From NCBI RefSeq assembly GCF_021190955.1, contig NZ_JAIOAO010000001.1, positions 1 to 64,000 on the forward strand: a stretch of 64,000 nucleotides of DNA, written 5' to 3'. The translations under genes and the position numbers were made by a program. The DNA is from Parachryseolinea silvisoli (lineage in GTDB: Bacteria > Bacteroidota > Bacteroidia > Cytophagales > Cyclobacteriaceae). The notes below the pieces were generated by a model that saw nothing but the letters and a program-made list of their open reading frames with translations, was not told where the DNA came from and did not search any database. Of the stretch, positions 16,736-25,593 are shown piece after piece (position 1 is the first letter of the stretch; the number at the start of each line of letters is the position of its first letter).

Positions 16736-17833
16736 TCAGGCATTCACAAGTTCCTGATCAAATACGGGGTAATCGATCAATCCTTTTGCGCCCGGCGTGT
16801 ATAATGTGCGGGCATCAACCATGATGTTCAGCGGCAACCGCTTGCGCAGGCGTGGCACCAGGTCGGGGTTGCTAATGAAGGGTTTGCCGAAGGCCACCAG
16901 GTCGGCAAAGCCCGACGCCAGGTCTTCTTCTGCCTGAAAGACTGTATACCCACCGGCCAGGATCAGTGTTCCCTTGAACTGCTCGCGGATCATGCGCCAC
17001 ACAGACGGCGGTCCGCCCGCAGGTACTATGTCTACGTTCGCCAGGTGTAAGTAGCCGATGTTGAGATCATTCAGGCGCGCCGCCAGGTAGGTGTACGTCT
17101 CGTCTACGTCTGCATACGGGGCCATGTCGTTTTCTGTGCCATGGGGTGACAACCGCACGCCTACTTTGTCGGCGCCAATCGCATCGCTGATCTCTTGCGT
17201 CAGCTCTAACAAAAAGCGGCTGCGATTTTCGATGTTGCCACCATATATATCGGTTCGCTGATTGGTATGCGGCGATAGGAATTGTTCGGGCAGGTAGCCG
17301 CCCGCGGCGTGTAGCTCCACACCGTCAAAACCCGCGTCGATCGCATTCTGCGCCGCCCGTACATACTCGTATTTCACTTGCTGTACTTCGATGGCGGTCA
17401 TGGCATGCGGCACAGTGTATGCTTGCGGTCCTTTCTGATCCGTCATTATCTGACCTGCAGCCCCCACGGCAGACGGTGCCACTACCTTCGCTCCCTGCGG
17501 CAGGTTCAGTGCGTGTGCGATGCGGCCAGTGTGCATCAGTTGCATAAAGATCTTGCCGCCTGCTTCACGCACACCGTACGTCACTTTCTTCCAGGCATTC
17601 ACCTGGTCGTTGGTGTAGATGCCCGGCATGCGCGGATAGCCCAGACCATTGGGCGAAGGCGATACACCTTCCGTAATGATCAACCCGGCCGACGCACGTT
17701 GTTTGTAGTACGCGGCCATGAGGTCGTTGGGTATATTGTTAATGGCCCGATGGCGAGCCATGGGGGCCATGGTAAAACGGTTTTCCAGGGAGATGTTTCC
17801 AAGTCTGTAGGGCGTAAAGGCTGTTCTGGTCAT
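16736..17833 (-). CDS. Old-yellow-enzyme family ene-reductase homologue with altered active site
   Basis: A 365-residue TIM-barrel flavoprotein homologue (alkene reductase/NemA group) with the family landmarks NRFTMAPMARHRA, QLMHTGRIAH, VELHAAGGYLPEQFL and DIYGGNIENRSRFL. Typical members bind FMN and reduce activated C=C bonds with NADPH. Two usual active-site residues differ: the His-x-x-Asn/His pair that holds the substrate is His175 and Gly178, and the Thr/Cys of the PLTR-type motif is Ala26. The proton-donating Tyr is present (Tyr180). It lies downstream of an ArsR-type gene and heads a cluster of small ligand-binding proteins. Confidence 0.88.
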   Translation of the reverse strand: MTRTAFTPYRLGNISLENRFTMAPMARHRAINNIPNDLMAAYYKQRASAGLIITEGVSPSPNGLGYPRMPGIYTNDQVNAWKKVTYGVREAGGKIFMQLMHTGRIAHALNLPQGAKVVAPSAVGAAGQIMTDQKGPQAYTVPHAMTAIEVQQVKYEYVRAAQNAIDAGFDGVELHAAGGYLPEQFLSPHTNQRTDIYGGNIENRSRFLLELTQEISDAIGADKVGVRLSPHGTENDMAPYADVDETYTYLAARLNDLNIGYLHLANVDIVPAGGPPSVWRMIREQFKGTLILAGGYTVFQAEEDLASGFADLVAFGKPFISNPDLVPRLRKRLPLNIMVDARTLYTPGAKGLIDYPVFDQELVNA

Positions 17834-17847
17834 GCTCGGTAAACGTT

Positions 17848-17871
17848 TATATGATACATTTAAATACTTCG
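17848..17871 (-). promoter_or_regulatory. Candidate ArsR-family operator before the ene-reductase gene
   Basis: On the minus strand AAGTATTTAAATGTATCATA resembles the operator-like element before the ArsR gene (18324-18348), with one base fewer in the middle. It lies 15-38 bp before the start codon. Confidence 0.4.
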
Positions 17872-17998
17872 ATGCGTTGGGTTGAAAAAAATCCCCATTC
17901 CGGGGATATAATGCTTTAGACGCACGCCACGTCTTTTTAGTTCATAGACACATCGAAATATTTCAATATATCTTCCCAAAAAAAATCGCCGTGGGGCT

Positions 17999-18283
17999 TT
18001 AGGCGAAATTCAGCATGGTCACGGCGCTGGTGTATTCCTTTAATACGGCGTCGTTTAGGGTGTATTTTTGGTTTCTTCCCTCCTTTTCGGCATCAATCAG
18101 ACCCGCTTCGATGAGTACTTTGAGGTGGTGACTTACGGAAGGCTGTGCCAGAGGGCTTTCTTCCTGGATCTCCGAACAAAAACCGCAACCACCCTTTTTG
18201 GCGATGTGCTGCAGGATCTTGAGGCGGTTGGCATCTCCGAGCGCCTTGGAGATCTTTTCGATTTGCTTGGTATTCAGCGACAT
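17999..18283 (-). CDS. ArsR-type winged-helix repressor
   Basis: A 94-residue protein from MSLNTKQIEK, the start that matches the family; the longer frame runs back through the promoter. It is a single winged-helix domain: KALGDANRLKILQHI, then the recognition helix AQPSVSHHLKVLIEAGLI, then the wing NQKYTL. A cysteine pair (GGCGFCSE) in the loop before helix 3 could sense metal or redox state. ArsR-type repressors leave DNA when they bind a ligand. Matching candidate operators lie before its own gene and before the ene-reductase gene. Confidence 0.85.
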   Translation of the reverse strand: MSLNTKQIEKISKALGDANRLKILQHIAKKGGCGFCSEIQEESPLAQPSVSHHLKVLIEAGLIDAEKEGRNQKYTLNDAVLKEYTSAVTMLNFA

Positions 18284-18320
18284 ACTCGTTTTTGACAGAT
18301 GCACCCGTCTTATTGACATG

Positions 18321-18348
18321 CAAATGTATTGATTCATTTTAAATACAT
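18321..18348 (-). promoter_or_regulatory. Promoter and candidate operator of the ArsR-type gene
   Basis: On the minus strand TACATTTG (18321-18328) is a full -7 match. It overlaps a perfect 7-bp inverted repeat ATGTATT/AATACAT (18324-18330 and 18342-18348, 11-bp spacer). A bound dimer would cover the -7 box and spacer, as expected for autorepression. The rest of 18284-18570 shows nothing further. Confidence 0.6.
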
Positions 18349-18570
18349 AAAGCAGGCGGCAAAAGTTCAGGGGGAGTATTTCACGCCAATATCAGTCGTT
18401 GATAATTATAAACAGGCAGTGCTATCTTATGGGATCAGGTTAATAGTGAAATCCTCTTTCACTGTATCCATCAGGTTTGTTGTGGGCAATAGGTATTGGT
18501 TGAAACGGGAGCTTTAAGTTTTCGCATGCAAAACACCTCTGGTGGTACCTACCGAGATGGTTTACGTCCT

Positions 18571-19950
18571 TTACAAGCTTAGCCGCTGTTGCGTCCAGCG
18601 CACTATATCCTCTTCGTAATGGGTAATAAGTACCAGCGTTGTGTCGGCGTGCAAGTGTTCTTGCAGGTAAGCATTCAGGCGTGCTTTATTAACGGGGTCG
18701 AGAAACTGGTAGGGTTCATCGAGCAGTAACAGCTCCCGACCGGATACCAGACTACTGATAATGAGCATGATCTGCAACTGACCCGAGGAGAGTATTTTTA
18801 CCGGGCGGTCGATAAAGGCCTGGGCTTGAAAATGTTCGATGGCATGGGCCAGGGCCTGCTGGTTCAGCTGCCGATGTTGCTGCGTAATCCAGGTGCGGGC
18901 TGTTTCGGGTCGGTACTGTGGGGCTAAATAGCTGATCAATTCCGGGCCGAAGTAGTTAATGCGGTTTTTGATGTCCCAGATAGACTCGCCGCTGCCGCGA
19001 CGTTTGCCAAACAAAAAGACCGGCTGGCTGTAGGCCATGGGGTGGTCGGCAAAGATAAGGCTGAACAACGTCGTCTTGCCCGAGCCGTTAGGGCCGGTTA
19101 GCGCCCAGCGCTCGCCTTGCCGGATGGTCCAATAAAAATCTTCGAGTATGGTGCGGCTGCCGTACCGGATGGCGATGCCCTTCATCTCTACGATGGGGGT
19201 TCCGTCGTGTAACGGCTTTGCCGTCGTGTGTACCGAGGGTGCCGTTGACGGTGCTGCCTGTATCGTCTCGACGGCCTTTACGGTTCCACCGGCCAGCACC
19301 AGGCGCCGGTTGATCGACTCGGGCAAGTGATGGCCGTGGTCGGTCATAATGAGGGTAATGCCGTGGTGACGGGCGAGGTGATCCAGGAAAGCGGCCAGGT
19401 CGACTCGGCTGGCATAATCCAGGCCTTCAAAAGGATAGTCAAACAGCAAGACGCTGGGCAACCCGCGCACCAGGTTCTGCAGGATCATGACTTTTTTCAA
19501 CTGTCCGTTCGACAGCCGCGTCACCTCGACGTCCAACAGTGACGCTACGTTGAACGTGGCCGGCATGCCGAGGGCATCGAATGCACCCGCCTCCACGCCG
19601 AGGATGTCTTTGACGCAGGGTACGCGCTCGTCGCCCATGGAGTAATAACGCTGCTGGTAGAACATTCCATGCTGTCGCAGAAAGACTTGCAGTGCATGCG
19701 CGGGGATGTAGTGTATATGTTTCTTGCGCAGGGCAGCGCGTTCGTCCCAGGTGGCGCCCTGGACAAAGTCGTATACCACTTCGCCGGCGGTGGCGTGCAC
19801 ATTTCCCGCCAGCAGGTCGAGCAGCCAGGTTTTGCCGCTGCCATTGGCCCCGGTGATAACCCAATGTTCACCGGCGGCGATGTGCCAGGTTATGCCCTGC
19901 AGCAACGGTACTTCCGCCCGCTGTACACGCACGTGCTTTAACTCGATCAT
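18571..19950 (-). CDS. Tandem ABC ATPase (ModF/PhrA-like)
   Basis: A 459-residue soluble protein from MIELKHVRVQRAEV with two ABC ATPase domains and no membrane segment. Domain 1: Walker A GANGSGKT (34-41), signature LSNGQ (147-151), Walker B VLLFDYP (168-174). Domain 2: Walker A GPNGSGKT (286-293), signature LSSGQ, Walker B LLLLDEP. Domain 1 has Tyr172 in place of the catalytic Glu, so probably only site 2 hydrolyses ATP fully. The closest known shape is ModF/PhrA, linked to molybdate uptake or DNA repair in Escherichia coli without a settled function. No transporter partner is nearby. Confidence 0.8.
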   Translation of the reverse strand: MIELKHVRVQRAEVPLLQGITWHIAAGEHWVITGANGSGKTWLLDLLAGNVHATAGEVVYDFVQGATWDERAALRKKHIHYIPAHALQVFLRQHGMFYQQRYYSMGDERVPCVKDILGVEAGAFDALGMPATFNVASLLDVEVTRLSNGQLKKVMILQNLVRGLPSVLLFDYPFEGLDYASRVDLAAFLDHLARHHGITLIMTDHGHHLPESINRRLVLAGGTVKAVETIQAAPSTAPSVHTTAKPLHDGTPIVEMKGIAIRYGSRTILEDFYWTIRQGERWALTGPNGSGKTTLFSLIFADHPMAYSQPVFLFGKRRGSGESIWDIKNRINYFGPELISYLAPQYRPETARTWITQQHRQLNQQALAHAIEHFQAQAFIDRPVKILSSGQLQIMLIISSLVSGRELLLLDEPYQFLDPVNKARLNAYLQEHLHADTTLVLITHYEEDIVRWTQQRLSL

Positions 19951-20110
19951 GCCGCAAGAAAACAAAAAGTATACAGCCGGCCGGTGCCGGTGCTGTAACA
20001 ATTCCTTACGAACACCTGTATTTCCTATTGTGTAAAAGGGATTTTTCCCGGTGGTGTCATATTCTCAAAAAATAGTACCTTGCTGTATAATGCCGTTAGC
20101 GGAATGTTTT

Positions 20111-20353
20111 ATGGAACAAGAAAAACTAGAATTTTTTAAGCTGGACGAGATCGACCGTAAGGTGCTGTTATGGCTCTTGTCGCATGTGCCACAAAAATCT
20201 GTTGTTGCCTGGCTGGAATACACCGCCGTTCAATACAAGCAGGAAAAGTCTATCCAACTGGACCTCGACAAGATTTACGCCGAAGTCGAAGAGTATACGG
20301 GGAACCAGGAATCTACCGGGAATCAAAAACCAAACGAGCGTGTTTTAACGTAG
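20111..20353 (+). CDS. Small acidic protein of unknown function
   Basis: An 80-residue soluble protein from MEQEKLEFFKLDEIDR; the frame is open upstream but that part looks non-coding. It is mostly helical with charged residues, then ends in a short imperfect repeat (YTGNQESTGNQK). No family recognised. It is followed after 26 bp by msrB on the same strand, so the two may share a transcript. Confidence 0.5.
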   Translation: MEQEKLEFFKLDEIDRKVLLWLLSHVPQKSVVAWLEYTAVQYKQEKSIQLDLDKIYAEVEEYTGNQESTGNQKPNERVLT

Positions 20354-20379
20354 ATTCAGTACGTTTAAACCAGCACGCT

Positions 20380-20934
20380 ATGCACGCTTTTGCTTTTGTT
20401 CTGCTTACGGCCACCACGCTGGTAGCCTGTCATCCTGCGTCCGAACGCCCGGAAACCTCCACGGCTGTATTGACATCGGCGGCCACATCACAAGATACCA
20501 CGGGCAAAGTCGTCCGTACCGACGCCGAGTGGAAGGCCATTCTCACACCTCAACAGTACAATGTCTTGCGCAAGAAGGGGACTGACATGCCGTTTACGGG
20601 CAAGTATACCAATACCCGTGAGAAAGGCACATATTACTGCTCCGGCTGCGGACAGGCGCTCTTTTCATCAGACATGAAGTTTCCGTCGGAGTGTGGCTGG
20701 CCCAGCTTTGACCGCGAGCTTGCCGGCGACCGCATTACCACCATTGTAGACCGCACGCACGGTATGGTGCGTACCGAAATTTTGTGTGCACGTTGTGGTT
20801 CACACCTGGGCCACTTGTTTGACGACGGCCCGACCATCACCGGCCAGCGTTATTGCGTGAACTCCACCTCCCTGGAATTCAGAAAGGCCGACGAGGCCAA
20901 AGACAAAGAGGCTGCTCCAATGAAAAAGCCCTAA
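20380..20934 (+). CDS. msrB: Peptide-methionine (R)-S-oxide reductase, lipoprotein form
   Basis: A 184-residue protein from MHAFAFVLL, where a lipoprotein signal ends at LVAC. It reduces methionine-R-sulfoxide in oxidised proteins. MsrB landmarks: the zinc-binding pairs CSGC and CARC, SECGWPSF, RTEILCARCGSHLGHLF and the catalytic cysteine in RYCVNSTSLEF. The lipid anchor places it in the periplasm, on either membrane, where it would repair envelope proteins. The C-terminal ~20 residues are Lys/Glu-rich and probably disordered. It is convergent with the lipoprotein gene 10 bp away. Confidence 0.93.
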   Translation: MHAFAFVLLTATTLVACHPASERPETSTAVLTSAATSQDTTGKVVRTDAEWKAILTPQQYNVLRKKGTDMPFTGKYTNTREKGTYYCSGCGQALFSSDMKFPSECGWPSFDRELAGDRITTIVDRTHGMVRTEILCARCGSHLGHLFDDGPTITGQRYCVNSTSLEFRKADEAKDKEAAPMKKP

Positions 20935-20944
20935 CGTTCATGGT

Positions 20945-22033
20945 CTAGTCGCGGGCGGCTTCGAGGCCGCCTTCGGGTGAGTAGGTAAAGGTATAGCTGC
21001 GCAGTGCGGCCGGCGGGGCTCCTCCCTCCTGGGACGCCTCCATCTCGTATTGCACGGTCAGCTCGATGTTGTATTCGTCTTCTTCCTGGTGGAGCCAATC
21101 CATGCGTACAATATGGCTGGAGGTGATCTCCCGCGACGATAATGGCATGGGAATGGTCCAGCTTTCAGCCACCAACGTGTTGCCATCGCCCATCGGGCTG
21201 TGCAGCATAAATAATGTATAATCGGCCACACCCGACATGCCCAGGGCCAGGTATATTTTCTGACCGCCTACTGTCTTTTCATCGAGGTAGTCTTTATCGA
21301 GCGGATCGACAAAGATGGCCTTTTCGATGGCGGCCAGCACCGGCTTGCCGGTCTCGACGGTCACAATCGACTCCGCATACTCCAACGGAACTTCTTCGGT
21401 ATAATTTTCGCCGTGGCCATTCACCCGGTTCAGGTTGCTTAGAATGAGCGCAAAGGCGCCGGCTTCGGTTACCCGACAGGTGGCTTTATATTCAGTCTCT
21501 TCTTCCATTCCCAGGCCAGCGACTTCTTTCATACCAAACTCCGTTGGGCTCTCGATCCAGTATGCACGGTGATGATATTCATCGTCGACACCTATCATGA
21601 GGTTGTCAATCAGTTTACCATGTTGGTCTACGGTAAATAAAATGTCATATTGGTCGGGGCCATCTTCGTTATCGTTAAGCTCCTCGCGCAGTATATAAAG
21701 CACGTAGCGTGCGGTGCTGTCGATCCGCATGATAAAGGTATTGGCATGTTTCGGGGAAGAATAGTGTACGAGGGTGTCGTGCTGAAGCGGCATCATGGGC
21801 GCATAGGCGGGGTCCATGGCAATCGGAAGTTTCCAGGGGCCTTTGTCAAACAGGCTCGTCAGGCAGGGATGCTGATCGTTGGCGCTGGCCTCATCCGTGA
21901 ATTCGACTTCTTCGCCGTGGACGGGCCAGACGAGCGCCGGGTAATGCGTCTCGGAAAGACAACGGGCTTGCCATTCGCAGGCACATAACAGCATAGCGGC
22001 CAAGACCACCCATACCGGCAGAGGTCTATTCAT
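20945..22033 (-). CDS. Lipoprotein of unknown function
   Basis: A 362-residue protein from MNRPLPVWVVLAAMLLCAC, a clear lipoprotein signal; the frame upstream is open but not protein-like. The mature part mixes strands and acidic loops (FIMRIDSTARYVLYIL, KATCRVTEAGAFALILSN) and has no motif I recognise. A near -7 box (TATCTTAG on the minus strand, 22051-22058) precedes it. Function unknown. Confidence 0.7.
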   Translation of the reverse strand: MNRPLPVWVVLAAMLLCACEWQARCLSETHYPALVWPVHGEEVEFTDEASANDQHPCLTSLFDKGPWKLPIAMDPAYAPMMPLQHDTLVHYSSPKHANTFIMRIDSTARYVLYILREELNDNEDGPDQYDILFTVDQHGKLIDNLMIGVDDEYHHRAYWIESPTEFGMKEVAGLGMEEETEYKATCRVTEAGAFALILSNLNRVNGHGENYTEEVPLEYAESIVTVETGKPVLAAIEKAIFVDPLDKDYLDEKTVGGQKIYLALGMSGVADYTLFMLHSPMGDGNTLVAESWTIPMPLSSREITSSHIVRMDWLHQEEDEYNIELTVQYEMEASQEGGAPPAALRSYTFTYSPEGGLEAARD

Positions 22034-22303
22034 ACGTTTAGGTTTCGACACTAAGATAGAAGTTATCGGGTTTTTAACTTCCCTCTTAGACCTTTTTTTA
22101 TTGCGTTCGTTACCGGTAACATGCCATCCAACTCCCCCTTTATGGGGGATTGAATAATTATATATTCCAGGCGTGTGAAACACGAAAATTGTCTGGCGTT
22201 GAAAAAAAACGATTTCTGATCTGTTTTTTACAACTTCTGCTGACATAGGGTTGACGGCAGAGTGTCGCACTTTTGGGTACACCTTATTAACTGCAAGAAC
22301 CCG

Positions 22304-22948
22304 ATGACAATCACTTCCCCGAAAACATCCTCCAAACTCGACCTGGTCAAGCACTATAAGTCGTATTACTCGGCCCGCAATACACCCGAGGTGCTCACGC
22401 TGGAGGAAGCGCACTATCTTTCGCTGACCGGCCAGGGCGACCCTAACGGCGCAGACTTCAAAGCCGGTATACAAGCCCTGTTTCCCGTGGCCTACGGCAT
22501 CAAGTTCCTGTGTAAATCACGTGGTAAGGATTTTACCGTACCCAAGCTGGAAGCCCAATGGTGGTTCGACAAACGTTACGCCGGTCTTTCCATGGCCGAA
22601 GCGCCGCGGCAAATCCCCCGCGCAGACTGGCAGTGGCGCTTGCTGATTCGCCTGCCTGACTTTGTCACCGCCGAAGTCGTGGCGTCCGTACGCAAGGCGG
22701 TGCTGGAGAAAAAGAAGGTGGCGCTGATTGGTGACGTGAGCTGCTATACGCTGACGGAGGGCAAGGTGGTACAAATGCTACACAACGGTCCATTTGATCG
22801 CGAACCCGAAAGCCTGCAAATCATGCAGGAGTTTATGACCCTTCATAACCTTAAGCACGCCGGGCATCACCACGAAATATACTTGTCCGACTTTAATAAG
22901 GTAGCCCCGGCAAAACTGAAAACGATCTTGCGCGAGCCGGTTCAATAG
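22304..22948 (+). CDS. GyrI-like domain protein
   Basis: A 214-residue protein from MTITSPKTSSKLDLVKHYK. It carries the long GyrI-like domain found in stand-alone cytosolic proteins: EVLTLEEAHYLSLTGQGDP, then EAQWWFDK, WQWRLLIRLPDFVT, VVQMLHNGPFDREP and a closing HHEIYLSDF. Related proteins bind small molecules, and some hydrolyse cyclopropane-bearing toxins. The Trp-rich and Glu-rich segments that line the pocket in that group are present. It is convergent with the antiporter gene with 3 bp between stops. Confidence 0.8.
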   Translation: MTITSPKTSSKLDLVKHYKSYYSARNTPEVLTLEEAHYLSLTGQGDPNGADFKAGIQALFPVAYGIKFLCKSRGKDFTVPKLEAQWWFDKRYAGLSMAEAPRQIPRADWQWRLLIRLPDFVTAEVVASVRKAVLEKKKVALIGDVSCYTLTEGKVVQMLHNGPFDREPESLQIMQEFMTLHNLKHAGHHHEIYLSDFNKVAPAKLKTILREPVQ

Positions 22949-22951
22949 TGT

Positions 22952-24538
22952 TTAGGCCAGGTCGCGATCGAGGATGAAACGGGTCTCTTCCAGGTCCAGC
23001 TCGTATTCCATCTTGCGTAACACCTCGTCGCTGATTTTGCCGTCACGTCGCAGCCGGATGATGTCCCGCCGCTCCTTCTCCAGCAGCTCCTGCTGAATGC
23101 GGTGGAACTCACGGATCTGATCTTCGCTCATGCGGCGCTGGGGCTCGTCCTTGCGCAGCCGCTCGATGCGAATCTCGTATTTCGACTTTACCTGGCTGAG
23201 TACTTCGTCGCTCAATTCCAGGGCGTAGTTTTCTTCGATGTGCTCAATGACCGATGCGGCAATTGCCAGGCGCGCGCGTTGCTCGTCCTCGTAGTCTTTT
23301 CCATCGGCCTTGAGGCCAAACACCTTGATCATGGGCCGCAACGTCAGGCCCTGCAATACCAGCGTGGAGAAGATCACGCAAAAGGTGAGGAAGATGATGA
23401 GGTTGCGATGGGGAAAAGCCACGCCGTTGCTAATCGTTAACGGCAGCGCCAGGGCAGCAGCCAGCGATACAACGCCACGCATACCAGACCAGGCAATGAC
23501 GGTGACCAGGCGCACATCGGGCTTCTCTTCCTGTGCACGGATCTTTTTAAACAGCATGCGCGGAATGTAGGTGCTGGGGTATACCCAGATAATGCGGCCG
23601 ATGATCACTGCCGCGCTAATCACCACGGCATACTTCCATGCCCAGAATGCATAGTCGCCCATCGACCGGATGATCTCCGGCAGCTGTAAGCCGATCAGAA
23701 TAAAAATGATACCATTCAGAATAAACAGCACGGTATTCCACGAGCTGTTGGCCTGCATACGTGTTTGCTGGGAGAAGATCTCACTGGAGCTGCGTCCTAA
23801 CATCAATCCGGCGGTTACCACCGACAGTACGCCCGACAAGTGCACGGCTTCCGCCAGCAGGTACGCTACGAAGGGTGCGAGGAATGTCAGCACGGTATCG
23901 TTCGTTGGATTGCTGGGTGTGATGTTGTGGATCCACTTAAAGAGCCATCCCAATGCGAGGCCTAACCCAATCCCGCCCGCGGCCACCAGCAAAAACTGAA
24001 AGCCAGCTTCCCACAGGCTAAAAGCGCCTGTCGCAACAGCGACGGTGGCATAGCGATACGCAATCAGACCGGTAGCGTCGTTCACCAGACTTTCACCTTC
24101 CAGGATCGTCACCACGCGTTTGGGGATGGCGAGGCCTTTGGTGGCGGCGGTGGCCGCCACGGCATCCGGTGGTGAAATAATAGCGCCCAGTACAAATCCT
24201 TCCGCCCAGCCAAAGCCGGGAATAAACGTATGCGCCACCCAGGCCACGGCACAGGTGGTGAAGATCACGCAGCCGATGGCCAGCAGGGTAATGGGGCGCT
24301 TGGCCGCTTTAAACTCAGGCCATGAAGTATTCCAGGCGGCGGCGAACAATACCGGCGGAAGGAAGATCAGAAACGCCACGTCGGGATCGAGCGACAAGAC
24401 CGGTAGCCCCGGTACAAGCCCGATGCCGATGCCGGCAAGCACCAACAGAATGGGATATGGTACCCGAATCTTATCGGTCACTTCTGCCAGGGCGGTGACA
24501 ACGGCAAGCAAAATGATGACGGTAGCGATGTTTTGCAT
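22952..24538 (-). CDS. Na+/H+ antiporter (CPA1/NhaP type)
   Basis: A 528-residue protein from MQNIATVIILLAVV with about 12 membrane helices and a ~130-residue cytosolic tail of charged helices (RMSEDQIREFHRIQQELLEK). Family landmarks: FLIFLPPVLFAAAW, the discontinuous-helix motif GAIISPPDAVAATA and the ion-binding GESLVNDATGL with the Asn-Asp pair. It exchanges Na+ or K+ for protons across the inner membrane to hold pH and salt balance. The start was chosen at the beginning of the first helix. Confidence 0.92.
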   Translation of the reverse strand: MQNIATVIILLAVVTALAEVTDKIRVPYPILLVLAGIGIGLVPGLPVLSLDPDVAFLIFLPPVLFAAAWNTSWPEFKAAKRPITLLAIGCVIFTTCAVAWVAHTFIPGFGWAEGFVLGAIISPPDAVAATAATKGLAIPKRVVTILEGESLVNDATGLIAYRYATVAVATGAFSLWEAGFQFLLVAAGGIGLGLALGWLFKWIHNITPSNPTNDTVLTFLAPFVAYLLAEAVHLSGVLSVVTAGLMLGRSSSEIFSQQTRMQANSSWNTVLFILNGIIFILIGLQLPEIIRSMGDYAFWAWKYAVVISAAVIIGRIIWVYPSTYIPRMLFKKIRAQEEKPDVRLVTVIAWSGMRGVVSLAAALALPLTISNGVAFPHRNLIIFLTFCVIFSTLVLQGLTLRPMIKVFGLKADGKDYEDEQRARLAIAASVIEHIEENYALELSDEVLSQVKSKYEIRIERLRKDEPQRRMSEDQIREFHRIQQELLEKERRDIIRLRRDGKISDEVLRKMEYELDLEETRFILDRDLA

Positions 24539-24639
24539 GCTGCAGAATACGTTTTCTTTAACCAAACTGTCCAGCCTACGGTTAAAAACAGCCGTAGAGG
24601 GACCAATCCGGTACCTTAGATATAAAAATTGTGTTGAAT

Positions 24640-25563
24640 TTAAAAGCTGAATTTCGCCAGAAATTCTTCCAGCTCGGCTTTTAAGGGTTTTTCTTCACCA
24701 ATGCCCAGCGCCGCATTGACCTGGGCATTCGCCTGAATGTTCAGCTCATGCAGCCGCAAGTGCTGGTTGATAAAGATAAACTCCAGCGGAGGTACCAGTT
24801 CTTTCAGGGCGTCGACAATGTCAAACACCCGCAAGGTGCGGTCTACGAGATTATAGGTGCCACGGGCCAACTGTGTCGACGCCAGGTTGGCCAGGGCATG
24901 GGCGACTTTGTCGATGTGTATGAATGTGCGCGACTGCTTGCCGTCGCCCTGCACGGTAACACGTTTGTCGAAGTTGGCTTCGAATACAAATTTATTAATG
25001 ACCGAATCAAACCGCATGCTTTTACTATAACCGTACACATTGCCACAGCGCATGATGTACGTGTCCATACGCGATGCCAGCCTGCGCACGTGCTCTTCGC
25101 CACGAATTTTAGAGACTGCATAGAGTGAATGTGGGGCGGGAGCGGCGTTTTCGTCTACCGGCTGGCCCGTGGATGGGCCATAGATGCCGGTGCTGCTGGT
25201 GTATACAAAACGCTTAACAGCACTCTCTTCCACGGCGTATACCAGCTCGGCAGTGCCCCAGTGGTTTACTTGCTCGTATACATGTGCATCCGTATTGGCC
25301 AGCGGTGTAGTGACCTTCGCGGCCAGATGGTATACAACGTCGATGCCCTTCAACACTTTGCGCAGGCCGCGTGAATCGAGCAACTCGCCTTTGACAAACG
25401 ATACCTTGGAATAATTCTGCAACCGCAGGCCCAGGAATACATTGTAGTTTGGTCTGCTCAGGTTGTCGTAAACAATAACTTTCTCAACTTCGGGCTTGGC
25501 TATGAGGGCACTGATCAACTCGGTGCCGATATATCCGGCACCGCCGGTAATTAATACTTTCAT
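24640..25563 (-). CDS. NAD(P)-dependent epimerase/dehydratase (SDR family)
   Basis: A 307-residue extended short-chain dehydrogenase: nucleotide-binding TGGAGYIG (7-14), DVVYHLAAKVTTP, TSSTGIYG and the catalytic YAVSK. It resembles UDP-glucose 4-epimerase-like enzymes that change nucleotide sugars; the substrate cannot be told. It lies 30 bp downstream of cysH on the same strand, so the two are probably co-transcribed, though no pathway link is evident. Confidence 0.88.
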   Translation of the reverse strand: MKVLITGGAGYIGTELISALIAKPEVEKVIVYDNLSRPNYNVFLGLRLQNYSKVSFVKGELLDSRGLRKVLKGIDVVYHLAAKVTTPLANTDAHVYEQVNHWGTAELVYAVEESAVKRFVYTSSTGIYGPSTGQPVDENAAPAPHSLYAVSKIRGEEHVRRLASRMDTYIMRCGNVYGYSKSMRFDSVINKFVFEANFDKRVTVQGDGKQSRTFIHIDKVAHALANLASTQLARGTYNLVDRTLRVFDIVDALKELVPPLEFIFINQHLRLHELNIQANAQVNAALGIGEEKPLKAELEEFLAKFSF

Positions 25564-25593
25564 TAGGCTAGATACTGTAGGTGGTAATAGAGG

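Noticed and set aside
22034-22474. Upstream extension of the lipoprotein gene by 147 residues
   Set aside because: The added part has no protein-like features and would bury the clear lipoprotein signal at 22033.
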